A stretch of 14,894 bases of DNA, taken from contig CAKRGM010000048.1 of NCBI GenBank assembly GCA_934330725.1, forward strand, positions 1 to 14,894, written 5' to 3'. The notes beneath the pieces are model-generated. The model was not told where the DNA came from. It searched no databases and saw only the letters and a list, made by a program, of their open reading frames with translations. Source of the stretch: an uncultured Lachnospiraceae bacterium (lineage in GTDB: Bacteria > Bacillota > Clostridia > Lachnospirales > Lachnospiraceae). Positions 1-6,382 of the stretch are shown here, one piece after another. The translations under genes and the position numbers were made by a program. Each line of letters opens with the position of its first letter. Within the stretch, counting starts at the first letter, position 1.

Positions 1-118
1 TAAATTTATAAGAAATGTGAAAAATATGAATCTTCCAAATTGGCAGGCTGTAAAATAAATTTACCTTTCAAAGCTGTGTTTTAGTATTCTGGATGATTCA
101 AGGGAACAGATTGGTCAG
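1..118. other. Possible remnant of the histidine kinase 5' end
   Basis: The frame of the kinase continues without stop from about 59 to 118 and encodes residues that fit the segment just after a first membrane helix (LCFSILDDSREQIGQ). Before that, TAA at 56 closes the frame, and neither other forward frame encodes a hydrophobic helix. I see no clear promoter or ribosome binding site. This is either the scar of a 5' deletion or frameshift, or a junction with unrelated DNA. Confidence 0.4.
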
Positions 119-2125
119 ATGATAACTAATAAGATGGAGGGTGAACAGGAACATCTTGAAGCGGTATCGAGCCTTCTTTCTGATCTTTTACCGGATTATG
201 AGGCAAATCAGAGAGAAATTATTAAGATATTGAACGCATCTGGTACAAGCAGGAATTATTCGCATTGGGAAATTTGTTTTCCGGATGGTAAAGTATTAAG
301 AAATGATGGAAGTACACTTGAACTTGGAGAACAATATTCGTTTAACGAACGTGTTACGCAGGGATTTACTGTGTCTGAAAGAAGGACAGCGTTAAAGGAT
401 AATAAAACCCAGATTATCATGCTTTCAAAATGTATTTTTAAAGATAGTGACTGTGTTGGAATTTTATCAGCTGTAATTGATCTTAAGGCATTTTCAGATG
501 AGTTTTTTAAAAATTCCATTAACCAGAAAACACAGATGATTTTGTTTGAAAGGGATAATGGAGATATTCTTATTGACACATTTAATAATGAATTGGGTGA
601 TATTAATGATATTAAGAACAGAGAGGCAGCAGAGGGATTCAATTGGGATAATGTAGCAGCCAATTATCAGGCCAGACAGAGTGGACATGCAGCATTTTAT
701 GTGGATGGGGATCCGGAAGTCAGGTATTTTTCATATGCGACTGTGCCATACAGTGACTGGGAGCTGATTCTTATATGCCCGGACTCAGTCTGCATGGTAG
801 CTGCAAATTCTAACAGACGGGCTACTATTGAATTTTTGTTTGTAATATTAATTAACTTTCTTATATTTGTTACATTGACATTTTTGCGGGAAAGGTATCG
901 TCGTAAGCTAAATAAGGCAAAAGAAAGTCAGCTGCAGGCAGCATTGATAAAAGCGGAAAGGGCTAATGCAGCCAAGTCAGAGTTCCTTTCAAGAATGTCC
1001 CATGATATCAGGACACCTTTAAATGGAATTATCGGACTTCTCGATATTTCTGAAGCAAATAAGACAAATTATGAGTTGTTAGAAAACAACCGTAAAAAGG
1101 CGAAGGTCGCAGCAAACCATTTAATGTCACTGCTTAATGATGTTTTAAACATGAGTAAACTGGAGGATAATAAGGTTGAACTGGCACATGAGGCTTTTGA
1201 TATAAGGGTTTTAGCAGATGAAGTTTTATTAATAGCGCAGACATATGCTTCAGAAAATGGAATTACACTTAAATACGAAGACTGTTCAAAAAATATTTTG
1301 TATCCATATGTATATGGAAGTCCGTTACATGTGCGGCTTATATTTGTTAATATTTTAAGTAATGCAGTTAAGTACAATAAGCCTGGGGGACAGGTATTTA
1401 CAAAGGTTGAGTGCAGCGGACATGAGAATGGCAGGGTATTATATACGTGTACTGTTAAGGATACGGGAATTGGCATGAGCCCTGAATTTGTTGAACGCAT
1501 ATTTGAGCCGTTTGCACAGGAAAAAACAGATGCACGGAGTGTATATCATGGAACCGGGCTTGGAATGGCAATTGTTAAGTCACTTGTAGATAAAATGCAG
1601 GGAACAATAGATGTTACGAGTGAACAGGGAACCGGCTCTGAATTTAAGGTAACTATTCCATTTGATGTTGCAGCACAGGAAGATATTGTCAGGGAAACTC
1701 CGCAATGTGATGATGTTTCAATTGAAGGAGTAAGGATTTTACTTGCTGAGGATAATGCATTAAATATGGAGATTGCCACAGAATTACTTGAAGAACATGG
1801 GGCAGTTATTACGCAGGTGGAAAATGGACGTGAAGCAGTTGATGTATTTAAAGATAATCCAAAGGGGACATTCGATATTATTCTTATGGATATAATGATG
1901 CCTGTTCTTGATGGGCTTGAGGCAACTAAAGAAATAAGAGCAATGGGCAGAACAGATGCGGAAAATATACCAATTATTGCACTGTCAGCTAATACATTTT
2001 CAGATGATATTAAAAAATGCATGGATGCCGGGATGACAGCACATTTGTCAAAACCGCTTGATGTTAATAAGATGATAAGCACGATTGCACATGAATATGA
2101 AAAAAATAAAAATGAAGAATTATAA
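119..2125 (+). CDS. Hybrid sensor histidine kinase/response regulator, probably 5'-truncated
   Basis: This protein senses a signal and relays phosphate from a histidine to an aspartate in its own receiver domain. In order it has: an N-terminal sensor-like region (about 1-235); one membrane helix (about 238-258, IEFLFVILINFLIFVTLTF); a HisKA domain with the SHDIRTPLNG motif, phospho-acceptor His295; an ATPase domain with N box (N415), DTGIGM (D448) and GTGLGM (G478); and a receiver domain with acidic residues E544/D545, phospho-acceptor D591 (ILMDIMMP) and K645 (LSKP). Kinases of this layout normally start with a membrane helix so that the sensor region lies outside the cell. Here that first helix is missing. 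The frame stays open upstream to about position 59 and reads plausibly there (SILDDSREQIGQ), but it has no start codon and meets TAA at 56. ATG 119 also lacks a good ribosome binding site. The kinase modules are intact; the N-terminus is doubtful. The signal is unknown. Confidence 0.88.
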   Translation: MITNKMEGEQEHLEAVSSLLSDLLPDYEANQREIIKILNASGTSRNYSHWEICFPDGKVLRNDGSTLELGEQYSFNERVTQGFTVSERRTALKDNKTQIIMLSKCIFKDSDCVGILSAVIDLKAFSDEFFKNSINQKTQMILFERDNGDILIDTFNNELGDINDIKNREAAEGFNWDNVAANYQARQSGHAAFYVDGDPEVRYFSYATVPYSDWELILICPDSVCMVAANSNRRATIEFLFVILINFLIFVTLTFLRERYRRKLNKAKESQLQAALIKAERANAAKSEFLSRMSHDIRTPLNGIIGLLDISEANKTNYELLENNRKKAKVAANHLMSLLNDVLNMSKLEDNKVELAHEAFDIRVLADEVLLIAQTYASENGITLKYEDCSKNILYPYVYGSPLHVRLIFVNILSNAVKYNKPGGQVFTKVECSGHENGRVLYTCTVKDTGIGMSPEFVERIFEPFAQEKTDARSVYHGTGLGMAIVKSLVDKMQGTIDVTSEQGTGSEFKVTIPFDVAAQEDIVRETPQCDDVSIEGVRILLAEDNALNMEIATELLEEHGAVITQVENGREAVDVFKDNPKGTFDIILMDIMMPVLDGLEATKEIRAMGRTDAENIPIIALSANTFSDDIKKCMDAGMTAHLSKPLDVNKMISTIAHEYEKNKNEEL

Positions 2126-2164
2126 GTCAGTAGATGTAAAAATTTACATACATCTACTGACTTT
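2126..2164. terminator. Bidirectional hairpin terminator between convergent genes
   Basis: A perfect 13-bp inverted repeat (arms 2126-2138 and 2149-2161, gtcagtagatgta) has a 10-nt loop and a short T run after the right arm. It starts directly after the histidine kinase stop codon and lies 20 bp from the end of the convergent cupin gene, so it can serve both. The T-tract is short on the plus side. On the minus strand the hairpin is followed by an A/T-rich stretch. Confidence 0.75.
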
Positions 2165-2180
2165 CAATCCTGATATTATA

Positions 2181-2828
2181 TTATTCTAAAACAAGTAAAA
2201 GGGCCATTTTGAATTTTTCGTTAGCTGTAACACTGTGAAGTCCGTTTTTTTCAAAGCGGAAACATTCACCAGCTGATAATTCATAATCCTTACCTTCGTA
2301 TCCTATGGTTGCTTTTCCTTCAAGAGCAAAGACGATTGCGTTTCCCGGTGCGCGGTGTGGGGTAAGGCCTGTACCTTTGTCAAAGGCCATAAGCACATAT
2401 TTCATAGTAGGATTGCTTACTACATCCATATTAGCAATGCTGCCTTCTTCATAAGAAATAAGATCTTTAAGTCCAAAGATTTCGTTTGTTTTTACTTTTT
2501 CGTTCATAGTTGTCTCCTTTTCAAAAATAATTTCTGTATAGATAAGTCCACTGTCTGTCTGCATTCCACAAAGTGTATGTGGTGGGATAATAAGTGCCGT
2601 ATCAGGTTTTATTACAGCTTCTTCTTTATTGTCACCAATAAGAAAGGTTCCATTTCCCAAAGCGCCTATATACATAGTGGTTCTGTCATAGCTTTCCTGG
2701 CTTATTGAAGTGCCATTTCCCATGGAAAAATATGTTACTTTATTTATATTTCCAAGCTTTGAGTCTCTGGAAATGGTCATTCCATCCCGTATAGGGCGTA
2801 ATTCTTTTATAGTAAATACCTGATTCAA
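2181..2828 (-). CDS. Double-cupin (bicupin) domain protein
   Basis: A 215-residue protein with two cupin barrels, function unknown. The first spans roughly residues 35-105 (GNGTFLIGD...ALIIPPH, H84). The second spans about 145-210 and has the cupin signature regions GTGLTPH (H158)...ALEG and GECFRFEKNGLHSV (H198). Each barrel keeps only part of the usual two-His/Glu/His metal set: the HxH pair and Glu of motif 1 are not seen in the first barrel, and in the second only H158 and H198 remain. Metal binding is therefore uncertain and a small-ligand-binding or structural role is possible. The start is TTG at 2828, because a strong AGGAGG (complement of 2837-2842) lies 8 nt upstream and the next ATG is at codon 17 with no comparable site. 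It is a lone gene, convergent with the histidine kinase. I saw no canonical promoter upstream. Confidence 0.85.
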   Translation of the reverse strand: MNQVFTIKELRPIRDGMTISRDSKLGNINKVTYFSMGNGTSISQESYDRTTMYIGALGNGTFLIGDNKEEAVIKPDTALIIPPHTLCGMQTDSGLIYTEIIFEKETTMNEKVKTNEIFGLKDLISYEEGSIANMDVVSNPTMKYVLMAFDKGTGLTPHRAPGNAIVFALEGKATIGYEGKDYELSAGECFRFEKNGLHSVTANEKFKMALLLVLE

Positions 2829-2886
2829 TAAGAGTACCTCCTAAATTACTTTTAATGTTATTATTGTACTTATTTATAATGGGACA

Positions 2887-2918
2887 GGATTGTGGGAGTG
2901 CAAAGCACGAAACAATCC
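2887..2918. other. Compact two-part hairpin upstream of cupin gene
   Basis: Outer arms ggattgt (2887-2893) and acaatcc (2912-2918) pair perfectly. Inner arms gtgc (2898-2901) and gcac (2905-2908) close a 3-nt loop. A purine-rich internal loop (ggga opposite gaa) separates the two stems. It lies about 60 bp upstream of the cupin start and could be in its leader. It is not followed by a T-run on either strand, so it is not an obvious terminator. Its role is unknown. Confidence 0.4.
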
Positions 2919-2968
2919 GTAAGGAATATTTTGACCCCAACAACTTTATAATATACTTGTACAGCATA

Positions 2969-3108
2969 CAAAAATTAACTGGATCAATAATGCAGAATGA
3001 ATTTTCACTCTGCTGTCGTTAATCATCGCAGTTACTGTCACGGCTGTGTTTAATTGGTAATTTTGCATGGAATTATCACGAAAACAGTAAGTTTTGTTTC
3101 GCTATTAC
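2969..3108 (-). repeat. Degenerate copy (R3) of the intergenic inverted-repeat element
   Basis: On the minus strand, 3066-3043 matches R1 positions 6420-6443 at 20 of 24 bases with no gap (core gcaaaattacc then aattaaacacag). Outside this lies a gcgaaac terminus (complement of 3096-3102), like the ends of R1 and R2, and on the far side an aaaattaac block (2971-2979) matching the inner inverted repeat. An internal hairpin is present (2992-3000 with 3005-3013, 8 of 9 pairs). The left boundary is unclear and no flanking duplication is seen, so this is likely an old, decayed copy. Confidence 0.5.
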
Positions 3109-3201
3109 ATAAATTATACTATATAAATACAAGGAAAGAAAGGCTGAATTAAAAACAGATACAGGTTATGGTATGAATTGGCGCAGGGTTACAATATATA
3201 C

Positions 3202-3230
3202 TTGACAGTTCTGATATAAATATTTATAAT
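3202..3230 (+). promoter_or_regulatory. Consensus sigma-A promoter of the TetR operon
   Basis: TTGACA at 3202-3207 and TATAAT at 3225-3230 are separated by exactly 17 bp, a perfect match to the housekeeping consensus. Transcription would start near 3237, inside the palindrome that overlaps the -10 box. Confidence 0.85.
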
Positions 3231-3249
3231 TGAACCACTGGTTCAATTA
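3227..3249. promoter_or_regulatory. TetR-type operator palindrome over -10/+1
   Basis: A perfect 23-bp palindrome: 11-bp arms (taattgaacca at 3227-3237 and its complement at 3239-3249) around a single C. It overlaps the last bases of the -10 box and the predicted start of transcription. A bound repressor here would block RNA polymerase. Given its place 80 bp before a tetR-family gene, autorepression of the operon is the natural reading. Confidence 0.8.
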
Positions 3250-3329
3250 ATTACAAATGAATGCAGCTTATATATTTATTACGTTTTATTATAAATCATT
3301 TATAAGTCATATGAAGAAATGAGGTTTTT

Positions 3330-3971
3330 ATGGCAAGGAGAAAAAAGGAACCACAGAGTGTGCACAGGAGAAAGATTGAAAATGTAGCACAGAGGTTATT
3401 TATGGAAAAAGGAATTGAAAATACTTCTATGAATGATATTTCAAAAGAATCCGGGTATAGCAAGGCAACACTGTATGTGTATTTTAAGAATAAAGAAGAG
3501 CTGATAGGCATACTGGTATTGGAGAGCATGCAGAAGCTGTATGATTACATAAAGTCTGCATTGGAAGAAAGTAATGATACAAAAGAACGTTACAAGAGTA
3601 TTTGTTATGGTATGGTGAAGTATCAGGAAGAATTTCCGTTCTATTTTAAGATGGTTCTGGAAACAATAAATATTGATTTTGAATCAACGCATTTTCAGCA
3701 GGAAGAGAAGGAAACATTTTTAATTGGTGAACAGATAAATGATTTATTGACCGATTTTTTGAATGACGGAATAAAACAGGGCGAGTTTCGTAAGGATATA
3801 GATATTAAGCCAACGATATTTTCCTTCTGGGGAATGCTTTCCGGATTTATTCAGCTTGCGTCAAATAAGGAGAAATATATAGGACAGCAGATAATGAAAA
3901 CAAAGATGGAATTTCTTAATTATGGTTTTGAGATGCTATACAATTCTGTAGTATCGGAGGTTAGAAAATGA
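3330..3971 (+). CDS. TetR/AcrR family transcriptional regulator
   Basis: A 213-residue repressor. The N-terminal DNA-binding domain is clear: AQRLFMEKGIENTSMNDISKESGYSKATLYVYFKNKEEL, with the helix-turn-helix at about 32-53 and the typical YxYFxNKEEL end. The remaining 150 residues form a helical ligand-binding domain whose inducer cannot be read from sequence. The start ATG at 3330 has GAGG five bases upstream. It is first in an operon: its TGA stop overlaps the next gene's ATG (ATGA at 3968-3971), so translation is coupled. The consensus promoter and perfect palindrome just upstream point to autorepression and joint control of the two redox genes that follow. Confidence 0.93.
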   Translation: MARRKKEPQSVHRRKIENVAQRLFMEKGIENTSMNDISKESGYSKATLYVYFKNKEELIGILVLESMQKLYDYIKSALEESNDTKERYKSICYGMVKYQEEFPFYFKMVLETINIDFESTHFQQEEKETFLIGEQINDLLTDFLNDGIKQGEFRKDIDIKPTIFSFWGMLSGFIQLASNKEKYIGQQIMKTKMEFLNYGFEMLYNSVVSEVRK

Positions 3972-4549
3972 TGACACAAAAGAGAATTCTTGCACTGGCA
4001 GGAAGTCCTCACAGGGAAGGCGCAACAGCAGGTATGCTTGGTTATGCAGTCAGAACAGCCCGCCAGCGTGGATATGAGGTTGATTATATTAATCTGTATG
4101 ATGAAAATATTGCGTATTGTAATGGCTGCAGGACATGTATGAAAACACATATGTGTGTACAAAAAGATGATATACAGAAAATAACACAGCTGCTGAAAGC
4201 ATGTGATGTGGTCATTCTTGCAGCGCCGGTATATTGGGCAAATGTGCCGGCAGTAGTTAAGAATTTATTTGACAGGCTTTTAGGAGTTGCGATGGAAGAG
4301 ACGAAAACATTTCCAAAACCAAGGCTGTCAGACAAACAGAAATATATTCTGTTTACTGCGTGCAATACACAGGCTCCATTTTCATATATATTTGGGCAGA
4401 GTAGTGGTGCAATACGCAGCATGAGAGAATTTTTTAAGACGTCGGGGATGAAATATGGTGGAAAGTGTGTATGGACCGGACAGGATAAAAAAGAGCTTCC
4501 GAACCGGATCATGCGTAAGATTGAGAAATTATTTAACGGATTAGAATAG
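3968..4549 (+). CDS. Flavodoxin-fold NAD(P)H-dependent FMN reductase, iron-sulfur flavoprotein type
   Basis: A 193-residue cytoplasmic flavoprotein. The N-terminal loop LALAGSPHREGATAGML (about 8-24) is the FMN phosphate-binding motif of the FMN_red family, and APVYWANVPAVVKNLFDRL is the second flavin-contact region. Cysteines C51, C54, C57 and C63 give C-x2-C-x2-C-x5-C. This is the compact cysteine pattern of iron-sulfur flavoproteins (Isf), which binds a [4Fe-4S] cluster next to FMN. It likely moves electrons between a reduced donor and a partner; the substrate is unknown. The start is ATG 3968, with GGAGG (3956-3960) seven bases upstream, and it overlaps the tetR stop. The next gene encodes a membrane protein with heme-b-like histidines and an FMN domain, so electron exchange between the two is plausible but inferred. 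Confidence 0.88.
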   Translation: MMTQKRILALAGSPHREGATAGMLGYAVRTARQRGYEVDYINLYDENIAYCNGCRTCMKTHMCVQKDDIQKITQLLKACDVVILAAPVYWANVPAVVKNLFDRLLGVAMEETKTFPKPRLSDKQKYILFTACNTQAPFSYIFGQSSGAIRSMREFFKTSGMKYGGKCVWTGQDKKELPNRIMRKIEKLFNGLE

Positions 4550-4592
4550 TTATTCTGATGCGATGTTTAAAAAAGTGATGGGAGAATCCAAT

Positions 4593-5270
4593 ATGGGCAT
4601 TATTCTGGGATATATTAGTCTTTTTTTATTTATTGTGTTGTTAGTAAAAGCAGTTGCACATAAATGCCACTGGACAAAGATTGACAGGATGCTGATGAAA
4701 ATTCATAAGCCGGTAAGCATACTTCTTATAATTACATGTTTCCTGCATATGATCATGGTTATTCCGGTAGTGAGGAACCGCAGTGTGTTAGTTACTGTTA
4801 CAGGAATATTAAGTATAATATGTATGTTTTTGCTGATTTATTTATGTCATAAAATAATGAACAGGCAGAAAAGAATAAGGTGGCATAGAATTCTGGCAGT
4901 GATTATGGCAATGTTTGTTGGTGCACATATAATAATATGTGCAGCAGATTTTATGAAATACAGGCAAAAGACAGCTGATATAATGTTTGATGATGTTGAC
5001 ATTTCCAGGGCAAAAGATGGTGTATATGAAGGCGAATACGATATTGGATATATTTATGCAAAAGTAAGGGTGGAAATGATGGGCGGCAGAATCGAATCAG
5101 TTACACTTTTAGAGCATAGAAATGAACGTGGAAAGCCGGCAGAAAGCATTATTTTTGCAGTAACAGACGAACAGAAGGTGGATGTGGACACCGTAAGTGG
5201 AGCCACTAATTCCAGCAAAGTTATAAAGAAAGCAATTGAAAATGCAGTGAAAAAATCGGTCATAAACTAA
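4593..5270 (+). CDS. Four-helix membrane protein with two H-x13-H pairs and C-terminal FMN-binding domain
   Basis: A 225-residue membrane redox protein. Four hydrophobic helices lie at about 4-22, 41-58, 66-86 and 99-119. Helices 2 and 4 carry H38/H52 and H98/H112, each pair 14 residues apart, the spacing used to hold two stacked b hemes in ferric-reductase and NADPH-oxidase-type domains. Basic residues in the loops after helices 1 and 3 put those loops inside and the C-terminus outside. The C-terminal domain (about 142-222, DGVYEGEY...DTVSGATNSSKVI) is an FMN-binding domain of the NqrC/RnfG type. In that type the Thr of the (S/T)GAT motif (T205 here) carries covalent FMN attached by an ApbE-type transferase, which is absent from this window. 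I chose ATG 4593 because GGGAG (4580-4584) is well spaced; an in-frame ATG at 4563 lacks a site. It follows the flavoprotein gene by 43 bp. Likely transmembrane electron transfer; the acceptor is unknown. Confidence 0.82.
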   Translation: MGIILGYISLFLFIVLLVKAVAHKCHWTKIDRMLMKIHKPVSILLIITCFLHMIMVIPVVRNRSVLVTVTGILSIICMFLLIYLCHKIMNRQKRIRWHRILAVIMAMFVGAHIIICAADFMKYRQKTADIMFDDVDISRAKDGVYEGEYDIGYIYAKVRVEMMGGRIESVTLLEHRNERGKPAESIIFAVTDEQKVDVDTVSGATNSSKVIKKAIENAVKKSVIN

Positions 5271-5360
5271 TATATGATTTTCTCATTAAATTTTTAAAGA
5301 TGCTTAAGAAATCAGGGAAAAAATAAATACATTTAATTGTGTCGTGAATTATATGTGTAT

Positions 5361-5366
5361 TATAAT
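5361..5366 (+). promoter_or_regulatory. Possible -10 box for the small membrane protein
   Basis: TATAAT at 5361-5366 is preceded at 18 bp by a weak TTGTGT (5337-5342). A second TATAAT lies at 5373-5378. Such boxes are common by chance in A/T-rich DNA, so support is weak. A small perfect hairpin (gtgtc/gacac, 5411-5424) lies between this and the gene. Confidence 0.3.
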
Positions 5367-5484
5367 AGTAATTATAATGATTACAGAATTAAATCGTAAA
5401 TTCAATTCGAGTGTCATCCGACACAAAGCGTATATGGAATGGAGAATAAAATGGAAATATTACAGGATAAGGGGGGAGAATATT

Positions 5485-5808
5485 GTGATTATTGCAATTC
5501 TTGCAGCTGTAATTGTCAGTATTATAGTGGCAGCATATATCTGCATAAGCTCATCACGTAGATGTACATTAGAAGTACAGGCTCAGTTTATTAAATTTAA
5601 TTATTATTATGCCACTAAGGGGCAGGGAAGATTCTGCCCTGTTTTCCGGTATGTTTATAATGGCATGACATATGAAAGACAGTCACCTGCAGGCTGGACT
5701 GAAAGAAACAGACCAGTCCTTTATGCAGGGAAGATTTATATAATACGTATCAATCCTGAAAAGCCTGAACAGATATATATTGATAAAAAACAATTTGAAA
5801 GGGCTTGA
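5485..5808 (+). CDS. Small single-pass membrane protein, DUF3592-like
   Basis: A 107-residue protein of unknown function. A strong N-terminal membrane helix (about 2-20, IIAILAAVIVSIIVAAYICI) is followed by a small extracellular beta-rich domain (QAQFIKFNYYYATKGQGRFCPVFRYVYNGMTYERQSP...KIYIIRINPEKPEQIYI). That layout resembles DUF3592-type proteins. The start is GTG at 5485, because GGGGGGAG (5471-5478) lies 6 nt upstream. A longer frame open from ATG 5344 would add 47 residues, partly hydrophobic, and has no good ribosome binding site. The stop codon lies inside the -35 region of the following marR promoter. There is no evidence linking it functionally to either neighbour. Confidence 0.65.
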   Translation: MIIAILAAVIVSIIVAAYICISSSRRCTLEVQAQFIKFNYYYATKGQGRFCPVFRYVYNGMTYERQSPAGWTERNRPVLYAGKIYIIRINPEKPEQIYIDKKQFERA

Positions 5809-5833
5809 CGAGTTTGTTAAATTGCGTTATAGT
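5805..5833 (+). promoter_or_regulatory. Promoter of the marR gene
   Basis: TTGACG (5805-5810) and TATAGT (5828-5833) are separated by 17 bp. The -35 box overlaps the stop codon of the preceding small membrane protein. The start of transcription should be near 5840, giving a leader of about 90 nt. Confidence 0.75.
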
Positions 5834-5850
5834 ACGTTCTAACACATAAA

Positions 5851-5869
5851 TAGTTCACATTATGAACTA
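5851..5869. promoter_or_regulatory. Candidate MarR operator
   Basis: Perfect 7-bp arms tagttca (5851-5857) and tgaacta (5863-5869) around 5 bp, placed just downstream of the predicted transcription start and 60 bp before marR. Its size and place fit an autorepression site. A further hairpin (gcagac 5888-5893 with gtctgc 5902-5907) lies between it and the gene. Confidence 0.55.
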
Positions 5870-5929
5870 ATTTTGAAGATATAGACGGCAGACTCGGGAG
5901 CGTCTGCGGAATGGAGATTAGAGATTAGC

Positions 5930-6382
5930 ATGAAAGACAGTAATTGGATGGATATGGTCAAAAAACAGGGAGAATTACGTCACTTTGGGAATATGACCAT
6001 AAAGAAAGCCAAGAAGGGAAAGCTTACTTCTGCGCAGGAAATTGATTTGCTTTTTCACGCGGCGCTGGCAAAGGAGCCAATAACACCAGGACAGTTATCA
6101 TCTCAGATGGGCGTAAGTAAGACGATTATAAGCAGACTTATTGAACAGCTGGAAAGAAAACATTTTATAGACAAACAGATGGATGCTGCTGATAAAAGAA
6201 GCTATGTTATCAGGGTTACAGCCTCAGGGAAAAAGGAAATTGATAATATGTATAATTATTATCTCAGTCCATTATATCTTCTTAAGGATAAAATGGGACA
6301 CGACAGATTTGAGATGTTATTTACATTGATTGAAGAGGCAGACAGGATCCTTGTTGATAATGTGCTGCCAGATAAAAATTAG
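5930..6382 (+). CDS. MarR family transcriptional regulator
   Basis: A 150-residue winged-helix regulator. It has an N-terminal helix, the helix-turn-helix ITPGQLSSQMGVSKTIISRLIEQLERKHFI (about 51-80), and a wing with the typical D-x-R-hydrophobic pattern (MDAADKRSYVIRVTASGKKEID), then C-terminal dimerisation helices. The ribosome binding site is weak (GGAG at 5913-5916, 13 nt away). It has its own promoter with a nearby palindrome, suggesting autoregulation, and is followed by a FUSC-like membrane protein it may control. Its stop TAG lies at the left end of the inserted repeat R1. Without the insertion the frame would read one codon further (Tyr) to TAA, so the insertion trimmed one residue and left the protein otherwise intact. 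Confidence 0.9.
   Translation: MKDSNWMDMVKKQGELRHFGNMTIKKAKKGKLTSAQEIDLLFHAALAKEPITPGQLSSQMGVSKTIISRLIEQLERKHFIDKQMDAADKRSYVIRVTASGKKEIDNMYNYYLSPLYLLKDKMGHDRFEMLFTLIEEADRILVDNVLPDKN
6369..6381 (+). repeat. Left 13-bp direct repeat flanking element R1
   Basis: cagataaaaatta here is repeated exactly at 6588-6600, on either side of R1. The copies look like a target-site duplication. Because the element ends in TA, the duplication may equally be read as 11 bp. Confidence 0.75.

Larger units (their letters stand above)
2829..3329. other. 500-bp intergenic region between cupin and TetR genes
   Basis: No convincing gene on either strand. From left to right it holds the cupin ribosome binding site (2837-2842), a compact hairpin (2887-2918), a degenerate copy of the repeat family also found at 6380 and 8467 (about 2969-3108), about 90 bp in which I recognise nothing, and the TetR promoter and operator (3202-3249). 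The TetR leader (about 3237-3329) is A/T-rich with no obvious structure. Confidence 0.7.

Noticed and set aside
2740..2967. A 75-codon minus-strand frame overlapping the cupin start and the hairpin region
   Set aside because: It overlaps a well-supported gene in another frame, has no family resemblance, and most of it lies in repeat-like intergenic DNA.
3968..5270. A complete Rnf or Nqr complex
   Set aside because: Only one FMN-binding-domain protein is present, and no other Rnf/Nqr subunits are encoded nearby; the membrane part looks like a ferric-reductase-type heme core instead.
5344..5484. N-terminal extension of the small membrane protein from ATG 5344
   Set aside because: There is no ribosome binding site at 5344, while GTG 5485 has a strong, well-spaced one and begins directly with a membrane helix.
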